Assembly: GCF_049116215.1 (NCBI RefSeq)
Contig: NZ_JAGDZB010000003.1
Location: 868,001 to 932,000 of the forward strand
Source of the DNA: Shimia sp049116215
Lineage (GTDB): Bacteria > Pseudomonadota > Alphaproteobacteria > Rhodobacterales > Rhodobacteraceae
Length of the DNA stretch: 64,000 nt
Reading direction: 5' to 3'
A program made the translations under genes and the position numbers. The notes below the pieces were generated by a model. It saw nothing but the letters and a program-made list of their open reading frames with translations. It was not told the DNA's origin and searched no databases. Each line of letters starts with the position of its first letter. Within the stretch, counting starts at the first letter, position 1. Positions 63,563 through 64,000 of the stretch are shown piece by piece.

Positions 63563-64000
63563 CTAGAAAATCCCAGCAATTCGCCTTTCCATTGCCCGCT
63601 CTTGAGGCGCCCAAACCCCTAGTTCAACCATCTCAGCCATAGTCACACCGTGGTTCAACCCGCTTTCCAACGCATTGACCGTAGTTATCGCGTTAAAGCC
63701 TTTTAAGAAATCCAGCCCCGCTGACGTGGTTACATGAGGTTGTGCCCCACTTACAAAGTGAATGGCTACAACTGCGTCAGCCAATAGCAGCGTATAGGTT
63801 TCGCCAGGCGCTAAGTTCGACTGCATATCCGCGTCCATGAGGATCGCTGCATCCTTTATCCATTGCGCCGACCACTGATGATAATTGGATGGCATCAACG
63901 GATGGGGTACATAAACGCGTGCCTCCAGCTTTTTGTTACGACGCGCAGTCAGATCCGCATTATAAACTTCTTCAGCTTGAGGCACGCGAGCAAACAGCAT
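63563..64000 (-). CDS. Partial gene of unknown function (5' end may lie outside window)
   Basis: 145 codons open to the window edge, where an ATG sits exactly at 64000. Soluble, alpha/beta-looking, with NLAPGETYTLLLADAVVAIHFVSGAQPHV and a helical end (MVELGVWAPQERAMERRIAGIF). Not recognised. 7 bp upstream of the broken transporter on the same strand, so probably one transcript. Confidence 0.55.
   Translation of the reverse strand: MLFARVPQAEEVYNADLTARRNKKLEARVYVPHPLMPSNYHQWSAQWIKDAAILMDADMQSNLAPGETYTLLLADAVVAIHFVSGAQPHVTTSAGLDFLKGFNAITTVNALESGLNHGVTMAEMVELGVWAPQERAMERRIAGIF

Noticed and set aside
1..64000. CRISPR array
   Set aside because: No regularly spaced 25-40 bp repeats are visible; the only repeat sets are short arm sites and RTX codons.

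Overview
The window reads as the chromosome of a marine Roseobacter-group alphaproteobacterium (Rhodobacteraceae). The protein sequences, the compact ATGA-type operon overlaps, the heterotetrameric sarcosine oxidase cluster, the alphaproteobacterial ccmABCDG order next to secDF-yajC, and the alpha/beta hydrolase-OsmC fusion all fit this. The assignment is by recognition only; there is no rRNA in the window.

Region 1 (1-43.8 kb) is ordinary core genome. It holds an ornithine cyclodeaminase tail, a DUF3445 haem protein, a hydrolase-OsmC fusion, two secreted proteins, purB, a TPR protein, an isolated fliG, a DUF1223 protein, rpiB, the cytochrome c maturation operon (ccmA-B-C-D-G) with secD-secF-yajC, serS, a fatty acid desaturase, der, bamB with a YfgM-like partner, an RND efflux pair, an Atm1-like ABC exporter, a LysM protein, a LOG protein, a siderophore-interacting protein, sodB, the sarcosine oxidase genes soxB-D-A-G, ccmI-ruvX-DUF1289, an RTX-repeat protein and a TauE/SafE permease.

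Region 2 (about 44.78-56.98 kb) is an integrated mobile element in the 5' end of dusA. Evidence: an intact tyrosine recombinase starts just upstream of dusA; a 12-bp core (11 of 12 matching) lies in dusA codons 18-21 and again 12.19 kb away in a displaced 21-codon dusA 5' end; and TTGCACA arm-type repeats sit at both ends. It carries an integrase, a small HTH protein, a primase-polymerase/VapE helicase, an AT-rich origin-like region, a run of small genes and an HK97-type major capsid protein. I see no terminase, portal, protease or tail gene. This resembles a phage satellite (capsid-bearing, integrase-primase type) more than a complete prophage. The last segment before the right attachment site is a low-GC three-gene unit: sce7726 (with a PD-(D/E)XK nuclease signature), sce7725 (beta-protein-like), and a protein joining a Cys4 zinc-ribbon N-terminus to a RES NAD-degrading domain. 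I regard this trio as the best candidate in the window for an undescribed anti-phage system.

Region 3 (57.0-59.6 kb) is a graveyard: the left end of a second, different dusA-type element (its own arm repeats and a frameshifted integrase pseudogene), a broken IS3-family transposase and a fragment of another. Region 4 (59.6-64 kb) is accessory chromosome: a membrane protein, a MORN-repeat/peptidoglycan-binding pair, an outer-membrane-type protein, a transporter-family gene broken by two in-frame TGA codons, and a partial unknown gene.
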